Shown: piece by piece, positions 44,898 to 52,778 of the stretch | How positions within the stretch are numbered: the first letter of the stretch is position 1 | Layout: the number at the start of each line of letters is the position of its first letter | DNA from: Herbaspirillum sp. RV1423 | GTDB lineage: Bacteria > Pseudomonadota > Gammaproteobacteria > Burkholderiales > Burkholderiaceae_D | NCBI RefSeq assembly: GCF_000577615.1 | Contig: NZ_CBXX010000038.1 | Span: forward strand, 20,891 to 84,890 | Direction: 5' to 3' | DNA: 64,000 nt | The notes under the pieces: model-generated | Databases searched by the model: none | Seen by the model: only the letters and a program-made list of their open reading frames with translations | Told to the model about the DNA's origin: nothing | Made by a program: the position numbers and the translations under genes

Positions 44898-46103
44898 TCA
44901 ACCTCCAATGGCTTCGGCCGGGTCGACCTTGAGTGCCATGCGAATGGCGACGATGCTGGCTAGAACGCAGATCACGAGCACGGCGAAAAAACCGGCGATG
45001 GAGTCGAACGGCATCAGCAGTACGTACTTGGGAAACAGGGGCGCTGAGAAAGTGGCTGTGATCTTGCCGACCACGAAACCAATCACGCCCAGGGCGAGCG
45101 CCTGCTGCATGATCATCGCGGCGATGGTTCGGTTGCGTGTGCCGATGAGCTTCAACACCGCGATCTCGCGGATTTTGTCCATCGTCAGCGAATAGATGAT
45201 GAAGGCAACGATGGCCGCGCTAACGATGGCCAGAATCACCAAGAACATGCCGATCTGCTTGGCCGACGTGGCGATCAACTTGCCGACGAGGATGTCTTCC
45301 ATCTGTGCCCGTGTGTAGACCGTCAAACGTTTCCAGCGCCGGATGGATTCGGCAACCTCGTCCGGCGCATGACCAGGTTTCAGAGTGACCAGCACTGCAT
45401 TGACGAACGCGTTGGTGCTCTGTGAAGCAATCACGGCATCCAGCAAACCAGGAACACCGGGTCGATTGAAGGCCGGGTTGGCTTCGGTGCGACGCCGGCT
45501 TTGCCAAATGGCGTCGTTGTCCTTGAGGAACTGAGCCTCTTGGGCATCCTTGAGCGGAATGAATACCATCGGGTCGCCGCTGGACGACACCATGCGCCGT
45601 GTCAGCCCCACGACGGTGTAATGATTTCGGCGAATGGCAAGACGATCTCCCAGTTTGAAGCCGGTGGCGATGTCGGCCACCGCCTCGTAGTGACCGCGCG
45701 TGATCTGGCGTCCAGCGACGAGATAAGGAGGCCATCCGGGTGTAGCCCCCAACGCACCGGGCGCGATGCCGACCACCATGGTGCGTACATCACTCTCGCC
45801 CTTGCGTACCTGCATGGTCAGGTAGGTCACGTTCGCTGCCTGTGAGACTCCCGGCATGGCGAGAATGGCGCGATACACGTCATCGTTGAGGCTGGACGAC
45901 TCCGCATAAGGACCCAGAGTATCCTTTTGCACCACCCAAAGGTCAGCGCCACTGTTGTCGAGCAACGCCTTGCCGTCGTCCACCATGCCTCGGTACACCC
46001 CAGCCATGACCAGGGTGACGCCGATCAGCAGACCCAGACCGATGCCGGTGAAGACGAATTTTCCCCAGGCATGGAGAATGTCGCGGCCGGCCAGGCTGAT
46101 CAT
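44898..46103 (-). CDS. ABC transporter permease (FtsX/MacB-like, DevC type)
   Basis: A 401-aa permease with one N-terminal helix, a large periplasmic MacB-type domain (about residues 40-270) and three C-terminal helices forming the FtsX domain (IVSAAIVAFIIYSLTMDKIREIAVLKLIGTRNRTI). It lacks a fused ATPase, like DevC. It is encoded with a 4-bp overlap after the HlyD-type adaptor. Confidence 0.92.
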   Translation of the reverse strand: MISLAGRDILHAWGKFVFTGIGLGLLIGVTLVMAGVYRGMVDDGKALLDNSGADLWVVQKDTLGPYAESSSLNDDVYRAILAMPGVSQAANVTYLTMQVRKGESDVRTMVVGIAPGALGATPGWPPYLVAGRQITRGHYEAVADIATGFKLGDRLAIRRNHYTVVGLTRRMVSSSGDPMVFIPLKDAQEAQFLKDNDAIWQSRRRTEANPAFNRPGVPGLLDAVIASQSTNAFVNAVLVTLKPGHAPDEVAESIRRWKRLTVYTRAQMEDILVGKLIATSAKQIGMFLVILAIVSAAIVAFIIYSLTMDKIREIAVLKLIGTRNRTIAAMIMQQALALGVIGFVVGKITATFSAPLFPKYVLLMPFDSIAGFFAVLVICVLASIVAIRMALKVDPAEAIGG

Positions 46104-47251
46104 CGTGACACTCCTGGGATATGGTCGACCACATGGATGCGGCTGCGCGCCGTCAGTGCCTTTTCGCTATAGGTCACAACCTGGTCCCCATTCTTGAGCC
46201 CTTCGCGCACCTGCACGTAACCATTGAGGTCGGAAGTGCCGAGCTTGACCGGGGAGAAATGCAGATCACCATCCACGATTTGCCAGACACCAACTTTGTC
46301 GCCCTCACGCTGGACGGCTGCGTTGGGGATCAGTGGAGCGGCCGGGAGCGCCGGCAAGTCAACCGTGACTTCGGCCAGTTCACCCACCGGTGGCAAAGGT
46401 TCTGGTTTGTTATCGAATGTCACCTTGGCAAGCGTTTCCTCGGTTACCGCGTCGGCCTTGGGTTCCACCCGCAGCACGCGACCTTTCAAGGTCTGGCCAC
46501 CACGCGAACGCAGGACGATAAGAGTCGGCAACCCCCCAGCCAGCCCCGATGCGCTGATCTGGTCGAAGCGCGCATTGATCCACAAACTCTTGGGGTCGAT
46601 CACTTCCACCACGGCCTGGCCCGCGACGATGGTCGTGCCGGGATCGGCATCGCGCACGGCGACTACACCGTCGACCGGCGCGATCAGGCGCAGATTGCTC
46701 CGCTGCGCGACGAGTCCTTCGCGGTCGGAGCGTGCCCGGACAATATCTTCCCGAGCGGCAGATAAGGCGGCATCGGCGATCTGCAGTTCCTGCCGCTTGG
46801 TGGTGACGATTTCCTCGCTGGTCGAGCGCACCGCAAACAATTGCTCGTAGCGGCGCGCCTGGGTTTGCGCGTAGGCTTGCCGGGCTTCTGCCTCGCGCAA
46901 AGCCGCTTCCGCACGCTTGAATGCCGACTCCTGTGAGCGCACCCGATCATCGAGGTCGACCGGCTCCATCTCGCCGAGCACCTGTCCGGCCTTGACCTGG
47001 TCGCCTACATGCACCTCCAGGCGTTTGACGCGCCCGGCAAACGTCGGCCCGATCTTGTAGGTGTAGCGCGCCTCCACCGTGCCGATGCCGAACAGCGCCG
47101 GTGTGATAGCCCGTGATTCCACGCTTGCCACCGTCACAGCGACCGGGGCGAGCGGCCCTGATCGCAGACCGACATAAATAAAAAGCACCAGCAAAGGAAT
47201 GATGACGGCAAGCAGCGCCAGGGTGCGGCCTTGCAAGGGTAACTTTTTCAT
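46100..47251 (-). CDS. HlyD/MacA-type periplasmic adaptor
   Basis: A 383-aa membrane fusion protein: N-terminal membrane anchor (about residues 9-27), biotinyl-lipoyl halves (AGRVKRLEVHVGDQVKAGQVLGEME and LIAPVDGVVAVRDADPG), an alpha-hairpin between, and a beta-barrel. It joins the permease to the outer-membrane channel. It overlaps tetR and the permease gene by 4 bp each, so the operon runs from tetR. Confidence 0.92.
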   Translation of the reverse strand: MKKLPLQGRTLALLAVIIPLLVLFIYVGLRSGPLAPVAVTVASVESRAITPALFGIGTVEARYTYKIGPTFAGRVKRLEVHVGDQVKAGQVLGEMEPVDLDDRVRSQESAFKRAEAALREAEARQAYAQTQARRYEQLFAVRSTSEEIVTTKRQELQIADAALSAAREDIVRARSDREGLVAQRSNLRLIAPVDGVVAVRDADPGTTIVAGQAVVEVIDPKSLWINARFDQISASGLAGGLPTLIVLRSRGGQTLKGRVLRVEPKADAVTEETLAKVTFDNKPEPLPPVGELAEVTVDLPALPAAPLIPNAAVQREGDKVGVWQIVDGDLHFSPVKLGTSDLNGYVQVREGLKNGDQVVTYSEKALTARSRIHVVDHIPGVSR

Positions 47252-47862
47252 TGCGCACTCCTTATGCCACGCCGATAAATTGCAAAGACGCGCGGCGCAT
47301 CGCGGTGCATACGTCCCACATCACCCGCCAACAGCGATTGCATGACCAAGCCCTGGATCGTGCCAATGAACAGCGTTGCCGCCGCCTCGTTGTCAAGCGA
47401 GGGAGACAACTCGCCGCTGGCCTTGCCTTTCTCGATGAGACGATGCAAACGTTCGCCGTAGCGCTGAATCAAGGTTTGCACCATGCGCTTGGCCGGTGTC
47501 GATTCGGCACGCTGAAGCTCACCAAACATCATTCTTGGCACGCCTGGGTGCTCAGCTACGAATTCGATATGACTCATGAACATCGCCTCCATGGCTGCCA
47601 AGGGCGACTCGATTCCTTGTGCGGATCGATCGATTCTGGCTAATAGGCGCTCTGCTACCCACTCCATGACCGCCTGCCAAATGGCTTCCTTGTTCGGGAA
47701 GTGCCGAAACAGCGCACCCTGGGTCAAGTTCATGTGTTTAGCGATAGCCGCAGTGGTTATCTCGCTTGGGTTTTGTGAACCGGCAAGCGCCACGACGGAC
47801 TCGACAGTTACGGCACGACGTTCATCGGCCGGCAGATGCTTTGGATGGGTGTCCACGAGCAC
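47248..47862 (-). CDS. TetR-family repressor of the efflux operon
   Basis: A 204-aa regulator with N-terminal HTH (ITTAAIAKHMNLTQGALFRHFPNKEAIWQAV) and a C-terminal ligand domain resembling TetR_C family members of multidrug pumps. It is the first gene of the cargo operon and is preceded 5 bp upstream by a 13-2-13 perfect palindrome, so it very likely represses its own operon. Confidence 0.92.
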   Translation of the reverse strand: MLVDTHPKHLPADERRAVTVESVVALAGSQNPSEITTAAIAKHMNLTQGALFRHFPNKEAIWQAVMEWVAERLLARIDRSAQGIESPLAAMEAMFMSHIEFVAEHPGVPRMMFGELQRAESTPAKRMVQTLIQRYGERLHRLIEKGKASGELSPSLDNEAAATLFIGTIQGLVMQSLLAGDVGRMHRDAPRVFAIYRRGIRSAQ

Positions 47863-47867
47863 TCCTT

Positions 47868-47895
47868 GTAAGATAGTAATTGATTACTATCTTAC
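47868..47895. promoter_or_regulatory. TetR operator of the efflux operon
   Basis: Perfect inverted repeat of GTAAGATAGTAAT with a 2-bp centre, directly upstream of the repressor gene in the only promoter region of the operon. Confidence 0.85.
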
Positions 47896-47960
47896 CACAA
47901 GAGGCAACTCAAACAAGAGAAAACCCGACGTACTCGTCAATATCTAGCGTCTGCAATGGG

Positions 47961-47998
47961 CTTAACGTGCTTTATTTTCCGTTTTCTGAGACGTCCCC
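47961..47998 (-). repeat. Terminal inverted repeat of transposon C, cargo end
   Basis: Matches 38514-38551 at 35 of 38 positions on the opposite strand; followed by target duplication TGCTG. Confidence 0.95.
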
Positions 47999-48003
47999 TG
48001 CTG

Positions 48004-48039
48004 GTCTTCCGGCAGAGAGCGGCAACGGCATCACATTGA
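48004..48039 (+). pseudogene. 3' remnant of COG4705 copy 2
   Basis: Eleven codons and a TGA (VFRQRAATASH) that finish the gene begun at 37791 once transposon C and one TGCTG are removed. The stop is 21 bp before the regulator ATG, showing that the two genes shared an operon. Confidence 0.8.
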
Positions 48040-48060
48040 TACCATTCGAATGGAGGCGAC

Positions 48061-48726
48061 ATGCGAGTACTGCTGGTCGAAGATGACGCGATGATTGGTG
48101 AGGCGATTCAGGCCGCCTTGAAGGATGCATCGTACGCGGTAGACTGGATCAAGGACGGACAAATCGCCATCACGACCATCACTGGCCAACACTACGATAT
48201 CGCTCTTCTGGATTTGGGCTTACCTGGCAAGGACGGGTTAGATGTTTTGAGGAGCATACGCGCAAAAGACATACCAATTCCTTTGCTCATCATCACGGCG
48301 CGTGATGGCCTTGATGATCGCTTGCAAGGCCTAGATGGCGGCGCAGATGACTACGTCCTCAAGCCGTTTCAGATGGCCGAGCTGCTGGCCCGCATGCGCG
48401 CGGTTTTGCGGCGCAAGGGTGGAATCGCTTCTCCTTTACTCACCAATGGACTGCTATCGCTCGACCCGGCTAGCAAGGAGGCAAGTCTGCGAGATGGAGG
48501 CTCGATACAGTTGTCCAACCGTGAGTTCGCTCTGCTCCAGGCATTATTGATGCGTCCGGGAGCAATTCTGTCGCGCAGCGAATTGGAAGACAGAATTTAT
48601 GGCTGGAACGAGGAAGTCGAAAGCAATGCGGTCGAGTATTTAATCCATTCCTTGCGCAGGAAGCTTGGCAGCGACATCATCAAAAACGTCAGGGGGGTAG
48701 GATGGATGGTCTCAAAAGCCGGCTGA
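48061..48726 (+). CDS. OmpR-family response regulator (PmrA/QseB-like)
   Basis: A 221-aa transcription factor: receiver domain (acidic pocket EDD at 7-9, phospho-acceptor Asp51 in LLDLGLPG, Lys in LKPF) and a winged-helix DNA-binding domain (about 125-219, LSRSELEDRIYGWNEEVESNAVEYLIHSLRRKLG). GGAGG precedes the ATG. It overlaps the kinase gene by 25 bp. The CTAAG-N6-CTAAG boxes in this cargo fit the direct-repeat sites of this class. Transposon C has separated it from its original promoter at 36882. Confidence 0.93.
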   Translation: MRVLLVEDDAMIGEAIQAALKDASYAVDWIKDGQIAITTITGQHYDIALLDLGLPGKDGLDVLRSIRAKDIPIPLLIITARDGLDDRLQGLDGGADDYVLKPFQMAELLARMRAVLRRKGGIASPLLTNGLLSLDPASKEASLRDGGSIQLSNREFALLQALLMRPGAILSRSELEDRIYGWNEEVESNAVEYLIHSLRRKLGSDIIKNVRGVGWMVSKAG

Positions 48727-50087
48727 ACGAATCGGTTCAGTTGAAGCTCTCCGTCATGCTTTGCTTGGCGATTTTAATAGTAGCCATAGTAGCGGGGGTA
48801 TTTTCATTCGTTTCCGCGCTAGATGAATCGCACGAATTACAGGACGATATGCTTCGTCAAATCGCTCACCTGATGGAGCGTCAGCGACTTTCGCCTGCTT
48901 CTCCTGTGCCAGAGGTTAGTTACGCTTCTTCGAACGAAGAGTCTCGTGTCATTGTTCAACATCTTGGTTATTCCGCCAACAAAGCGGAAATAGATGCTGA
49001 AGAAGCACTTCCTCTTTCGTCCACGTTGACGGATGGCCTACACGACATTGATGCGGCGGGAGAGAATTTTCGTGTGCTGGTTCAGACGATGCCCGGCGGA
49101 GAACGCATCGCTGTCGCCCAAGAATCTGATTTTCGCAACGAAATCGCCAGAGACGGTGCGCTGAGAACCATCATGCCTTTCTTGCTTCTGGTTCCCGTCC
49201 TGTTGTTGATCGTCGCCGATCTGATCCGAAAGATGTTCCGTCCCATTGCGGCATTATCCAAGGAAGTGGACCAACGCCAGGATGAGCAATTGCATCCGGT
49301 AGAGGCAAGTCATTTCCCTGTCGAGGTAAGACCGTTTGCAGTAGCGATTAATCGATTGCTCGGTCGGATAGATCAATCCATGGCCTCGCAGCGGCGATTC
49401 GTCGCGGACGCTGCGCATGAACTGCGCTCTCCCATGACGGCCATCTCTCTGCAGGCGGAAAGGTTGGAAGAGGCTGACATGTCCGAACAGGCAAGCCAAC
49501 GCTTGCGCGCATTACGGGAAGGAATCGACAGAGGCCGTAACCTCCTCAATCAACTGCTAGCGTTGGCAAAAGCCCAATCATCCGTTTCCGCCGTGGCTAC
49601 GCCTATCTCCGTTCAGTTCATTTATCGCCGCGTGTTGGAGGACCTGATGCCATTGGCCGAGTCCAAGCAAATCGATATCGGCGTGGATGGTCAGCGAGAT
49701 GCCCACCTGTTGGTTGACGAGCTCGATCTGTTTTCGCTCCTCAGAAATCTTGTTGATAACGCCGTTCGCTATACCCCGAATGGTGGCAAGGTGGATCTTG
49801 CAATCGAAGTTGACGATAAAAGCGTGGCCTTGATTGTCGAAGATAATGGGCCAGGTATCCCGGTGGCCGAACGAGCGCGCATCTTCGAGGCATTCCACCG
49901 GTTGCTGGGCAGCGGTCAGATCGGTTCTGGGTTAGGTTTGTCGATCGTGAAGGCCATCGCAGACAGGTTGGGTGCAAGCATCACGCTTGGCTTTCGTGAC
50001 GAATCTAGTCAATCCGGCCTGCGCGTGACGGTCAATATTCCGAGTCAATTAGTGAGCCAGATAGAAGTCGAAGTCAGTGAAATCTAA
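48702..50087 (+). CDS. Sensor histidine kinase (QseC/PmrB-like)
   Basis: A 461-aa membrane sensor: helices at about residues 17-39 and 157-173 flank a periplasmic domain of some 115 residues; then HAMP, the H-box FVADAAHELRSPMTAI with His near 239, N-box LLRNLVDNAVRYTP, and G-boxes DNGPGIP and GSGLGLSIV. It should phosphorylate the regulator encoded just upstream. The periplasmic part has no recognisable metal-binding ExxE motif. A b561 gene follows after 9 bp. Confidence 0.93.
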   Translation: MDGLKSRLNESVQLKLSVMLCLAILIVAIVAGVFSFVSALDESHELQDDMLRQIAHLMERQRLSPASPVPEVSYASSNEESRVIVQHLGYSANKAEIDAEEALPLSSTLTDGLHDIDAAGENFRVLVQTMPGGERIAVAQESDFRNEIARDGALRTIMPFLLLVPVLLLIVADLIRKMFRPIAALSKEVDQRQDEQLHPVEASHFPVEVRPFAVAINRLLGRIDQSMASQRRFVADAAHELRSPMTAISLQAERLEEADMSEQASQRLRALREGIDRGRNLLNQLLALAKAQSSVSAVATPISVQFIYRRVLEDLMPLAESKQIDIGVDGQRDAHLLVDELDLFSLLRNLVDNAVRYTPNGGKVDLAIEVDDKSVALIVEDNGPGIPVAERARIFEAFHRLLGSGQIGSGLGLSIVKAIADRLGASITLGFRDESSQSGLRVTVNIPSQLVSQIEVEVSEI

Positions 50088-50096
50088 GGAGCTATT

Positions 50097-50645
50097 ATGT
50101 CGAACAGTATTCAAGAACAATATTCGCCCGTTGCCAAGTTTTTCCATTGGATCACGGTGCTGCTCATCATCGCCCAATGCACCATCGGCTGGACCATGGC
50201 AGATGTGGATGATCTGCAATCGCCCGAAGGATTGGTCAGTCTCCATATCTCGGTCGGATTGCTGATCCTCCTGGTCATGCTGGGCAGACTGGTTTGGCGC
50301 CTGATCAGTCCGGCGCCGAAACCGCTCCATACGCGTGTGACCCTCACCGTAATTGCAGCCAAGTTCGTGCACGGCGGACTCTACCTTCTTCTCGCCATCT
50401 CACCCATCCTGGGTTGGATGAATGCTGCAGAGCGTGGCTGGAACCTGTCCTTCTTCGGCTTGATGCAGCTGCCCGCAATCTTCCCTGCAAATTCCGATTT
50501 GCTGGCCACGATCGGGGATTGGCATATTGCGTCGGTCTGGGCACTATTAGCGCTGATCGGCTTACATGTATGCGCTGCTCTCTACCATCAAATTATTCTG
50601 AAAGATGGAACCCTTACTCGAATGCTTCCCTCAAGCAATCGATAG
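50097..50645 (+). CDS. Cytochrome b561
   Basis: A 182-aa four-helix inner-membrane diheme cytochrome of the bacterial b561 type. Histidines in KFFHW (17), SLHISVG (about 48), KFVHGG (about 91) and GLHVCAALYH (about 155) are the expected ligands. Such proteins pass electrons from ubiquinol or act on superoxide. It ends the two-component operon; b561 genes often accompany QseBC/PmrAB-like systems in betaproteobacteria. Confidence 0.92.
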   Translation: MSNSIQEQYSPVAKFFHWITVLLIIAQCTIGWTMADVDDLQSPEGLVSLHISVGLLILLVMLGRLVWRLISPAPKPLHTRVTLTVIAAKFVHGGLYLLLAISPILGWMNAAERGWNLSFFGLMQLPAIFPANSDLLATIGDWHIASVWALLALIGLHVCAALYHQIILKDGTLTRMLPSSNR

Positions 50646-50654
50646 CCTACAGTC

Positions 50655-50686
50655 TGCTCATTGAATGCTTTTTGCTTCAATGAGCA
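50655..50686. terminator. Hairpin after the b561 gene
   Basis: An 11-bp perfect inverted repeat TGCTCATTGAA / TTCAATGAGCA with a 10-base loop, 10 bp past the b561 stop. No T tract follows, so it may be a stabilising hairpin or a weak terminator. Confidence 0.5.
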
Positions 50687-50707
50687 ATTCATGCAAAGTC
50701 GCTTCAT

Positions 50708-50977
50708 ATGATTGCTGGGTATCTACCCTGTGCCCTTAAGATGATTTTTCACTTAGTTAGCTTAGATGAAGTTTTCGACGCATCACTTTGGGTATTCGCC
50801 CTATCAGGCATCGCTGGCAGCATCATAGGAGGCTATTTCCTGTATAAGTGCTGGGATGGACGATGTCCGTTATTGGAAGCTATCCAATCGCATTATGAAT
50901 CAGCGCTCAACAATGTGAAAATCGAACGGCCATCTCAGGGCTACGGTGAATTAGAAGGAACTTCACGGAAAGCATAA
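50708..50977 (+). CDS. Possible small membrane protein
   Basis: An 89-aa frame with one convincing membrane helix (VFALSGIAGSIIGGYFLYKC) and a hydrophilic tail. It converges on and overlaps the exonuclease gene by 37 bp, and no clear ribosome-binding site is visible. It is kept as a weak prediction. Confidence 0.3.
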   Translation: MIAGYLPCALKMIFHLVSLDEVFDASLWVFALSGIAGSIIGGYFLYKCWDGRCPLLEAIQSHYESALNNVKIERPSQGYGELEGTSRKA

Positions 50978-51432
50978 CAATTTGCTCTGGCATCATTGAG
51001 GGCATGATGCTCAGGCAGCTTATGTTCCTGATGAAACTCATAACGCAATAGCTCATTGATGCGATCAGCAACGAGGCGGCGCTTGCACCATGGAGGCACG
51101 CGGCCATCCAGGGCGTTATAAAAGAGGTCCCAATCAGTCTGGTAGTCGTAGCAAATGAAGACCTCTTGATCTTTCGGCCTTACCAGCCTGAGCCAGTTGG
51201 TCATCTGGACATAGAGATCGTCCTTGGTCATTTCGGCATGGGGTGCGTATCCTAAGAGTGGAAGCACTGCTGCCTTGACGAACTCGCTGCATTCGCGCAC
51301 CTCGTAGCGAAGCTCGGCGTAAAACTCTTCGCCACTCTGTGCCACCAAGCCGATACTGATCAACTGCGGATCAAGGAAGTCAGTGAACTCCGTATCGATA
51401 AAGACGTTGAACGACACCGTGTACTCCCTCAT
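50941..51432 (-). CDS. DEDDh 3'-5' exonuclease-like protein
   Basis: A 163-aa RNase H-fold nuclease from ATG 51432, overlapping the upstream exonuclease stop as TAATG. Motif I FIDTEFTDF, a middle Asp in YDYQTDWDLF and motif III HHALNDARAN (H-x4-D) give the DEDDh set. Such small proteins resemble the 3'-5' exoribonucleases seen on plasmids and phages. Pairing with a second DEDDh gene in one operon is unusual. Confidence 0.75.
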   Translation of the reverse strand: MREYTVSFNVFIDTEFTDFLDPQLISIGLVAQSGEEFYAELRYEVRECSEFVKAAVLPLLGYAPHAEMTKDDLYVQMTNWLRLVRPKDQEVFICYDYQTDWDLFYNALDGRVPPWCKRRLVADRINELLRYEFHQEHKLPEHHALNDARANCYAFREVPSNSP

Positions 51433-52013
51433 TAAACAACCGCGCTGCCTTGGCTTTGGCCCGAAAGCGTGGCATGCCCCAATACCCAAGGCATCAGCTT
51501 AGCAATGTTGACTGCGTCGTCCAGTCCACGATGATGCTGCCCCTCCAGCCTGATGCCGGCTAGCGCGCACGCCCGAACCATGCCAACTTCCTTGCCAATG
51601 CGCTGGGCCTTTGCAAAAAGCCGTTTGGCATTCTGGTGGGGCATGGTCAAAGGCATGGCGATGCCATGACGCTGGACCTCCCTGGTCAACTGTTTGTGAT
51701 CGTAAGCTCCCCAGCTCATCCAGACAGCATCGGTCGATACCATGTCGTTGACGAAGGCTTGAAGCGCCTGTGCTGCGACAGGGAGCAAGGGGGCCTGATC
51801 GACTTCTTCTTGCGTGATACCGATCAATTGTTTGCAAAATGGCGTGAGTGTCGGTCGCACCATCGGTTTGACCAGATGTTGAAAGCGTTCGAGCACCACG
51901 CCGCCTTCAGTGGTCCAGCAAGCGCCAATTTCAATGATTTCCATCTCTTCCGGCGCAATGCTGCCGTCGTCCGAACAGGTCGCTTCCAGGTCAACTACAA
52001 GAATTCTTGCCAC
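51432..52013 (-). CDS. DEDDh exonuclease, KapD/ERI1-like
   Basis: A 193-aa 3'-5' exonuclease: motif I VVDLEATC, motif II region WGAYDHKQL, motif III HHRGLDDAVN. This is the pattern of KapD/ERI-1-like RNA exonucleases. Start is GTG 52013 with AGAGGA upstream. The 18-bp palindrome at 52053 lies 40 bp before it, so the operon with the second exonuclease is probably under the same control as the partition operon. Confidence 0.82.
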   Translation of the reverse strand: MARILVVDLEATCSDDGSIAPEEMEIIEIGACWTTEGGVVLERFQHLVKPMVRPTLTPFCKQLIGITQEEVDQAPLLPVAAQALQAFVNDMVSTDAVWMSWGAYDHKQLTREVQRHGIAMPLTMPHQNAKRLFAKAQRIGKEVGMVRACALAGIRLEGQHHRGLDDAVNIAKLMPWVLGHATLSGQSQGSAVV

Positions 52014-52052
52014 GTGATCCTCTTGATTAAGGGGGAGCCGACGATGGAGGAA

Positions 52053-52070
52053 AATTTCGCATGCGAAATT
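52053..52070. promoter_or_regulatory. 18-bp palindrome AATTTCGCATGCGAAATT upstream of the exonuclease pair
   Basis: Identical to 20359-20376. The left flanks are also alike (GGAGGCGAAA and GGAGGAAA). It sits in the promoter zone of the exonuclease operon inside transposon B. Confidence 0.6.
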
Positions 52071-52143
52071 ACCGCCTTTAGTGACTAAAGGATCTGTTGA
52101 TTTCGCAGCTTGAGCCGGCTCATTTCGGGCTAGTTGGTAGCTA

Positions 52144-52362
52144 TCAGCTAGCTGAGAAATGTTTGCTGCTGAATTTGCGGCTGATCCGCGTGGAAAATAT
52201 TCGGCCGTTCATCGGGCGCGATGGCCGGGTGGTGACGGCAATCGCACCGTCATGAATGGACAGGAACACACGTTGGCCTATCTTCCAGTCCGTCAACGCC
52301 TTCGGCCATGAGACTTTGCCGCCGCGTTCGAGGATGGTGGAGTAGGTTTGACGTTTTTTCAT
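52144..52362 (-). CDS. Small AbrB-like protein
   Basis: A 72-aa protein from ATG 52362 (MKKRQT). The segment GGKVSWPKALTDWKIGQRVFLSIHDGAIAVTTRP has the swapped-hairpin look of AbrB/MazE/SpoVT DNA-binding domains; the tail is basic. It may be an antitoxin or regulator. No toxin partner is adjacent. Confidence 0.5.
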   Translation of the reverse strand: MKKRQTYSTILERGGKVSWPKALTDWKIGQRVFLSIHDGAIAVTTRPSRPMNGRIFSTRISRKFSSKHFSAS

Positions 52363-52778
52363 ACAAGCCAATGTTGTTCAATTTTTCGGTTTTGATCAGA
52401 GCCGATCACGTTCTGCTGTATTTCGTGCTGCAGTTTATAGCATCTCGTGGACACAATTTATTCATGTCGTGATCTGCGTTGGCTTACGGAAGTAACCACG
52501 CGCAAGAGTGTGAAAAATTGCCATTGACAACCATTCAGCGTCTGATGCAATGTCCCGTTGCTGGCCGGGACAGGCGTTTTACAGCTAGCGCGACACGCTG
52601 CTTGCGGCGGTCAATCGTCCAACGAATTCCGTAGCGTACAGTTTTTTCCATTTTGCACATCGGGGGAAAATTTCAAATAAAAATCGCCAATTAGTTTCGT
52701 CCGCCCAGGAGAGGTTGCCACGAATCTCTTCATGCCGAAAGCAGTGTCTACTTCCCGCCTTAAGAGGAATTCACCGAC
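52363..52778. other. Non-coding region before transposon B tnpA
   Basis: About 416 bp without a supported gene. At 52631-52650 it reads TAGCGTACAGTTTTTTCC, close to the inner half of B's right repeat (TTAGCGTACAATTTTTCCC) and in the same orientation, possibly an old repeat remnant or a TnpA-binding site. A GGGGG run follows at 52662. Confidence 0.4.

Larger units (their letters stand above)
38514..47998. mobile_element. Transposon C: Tn21-subgroup element carrying an ABC efflux operon
   Basis: A 9485-bp element with 38-bp ends (38514-38551 and 47961-47998) matching at 35 of 38; the ends have the Tn21-type sequence GGGG..CGTCTCAGAAAACGGA through CTAAG. Target duplication TGCTG at 38509-38513 and 47999-48003 is perfect. 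It contains tnpA and tnpR at the left, a res region, and a six-gene efflux cargo at the right. The intact ends, duplication and genes suggest a recent insertion. Confidence 0.96.

Noticed and set aside
50742..50755. CTTAG-TTAG-CTTAG, resembling the CTAAG boxes
   Set aside because: The spacing is 4, not 6, and it lies inside a weak open frame with no -10 at the right distance.
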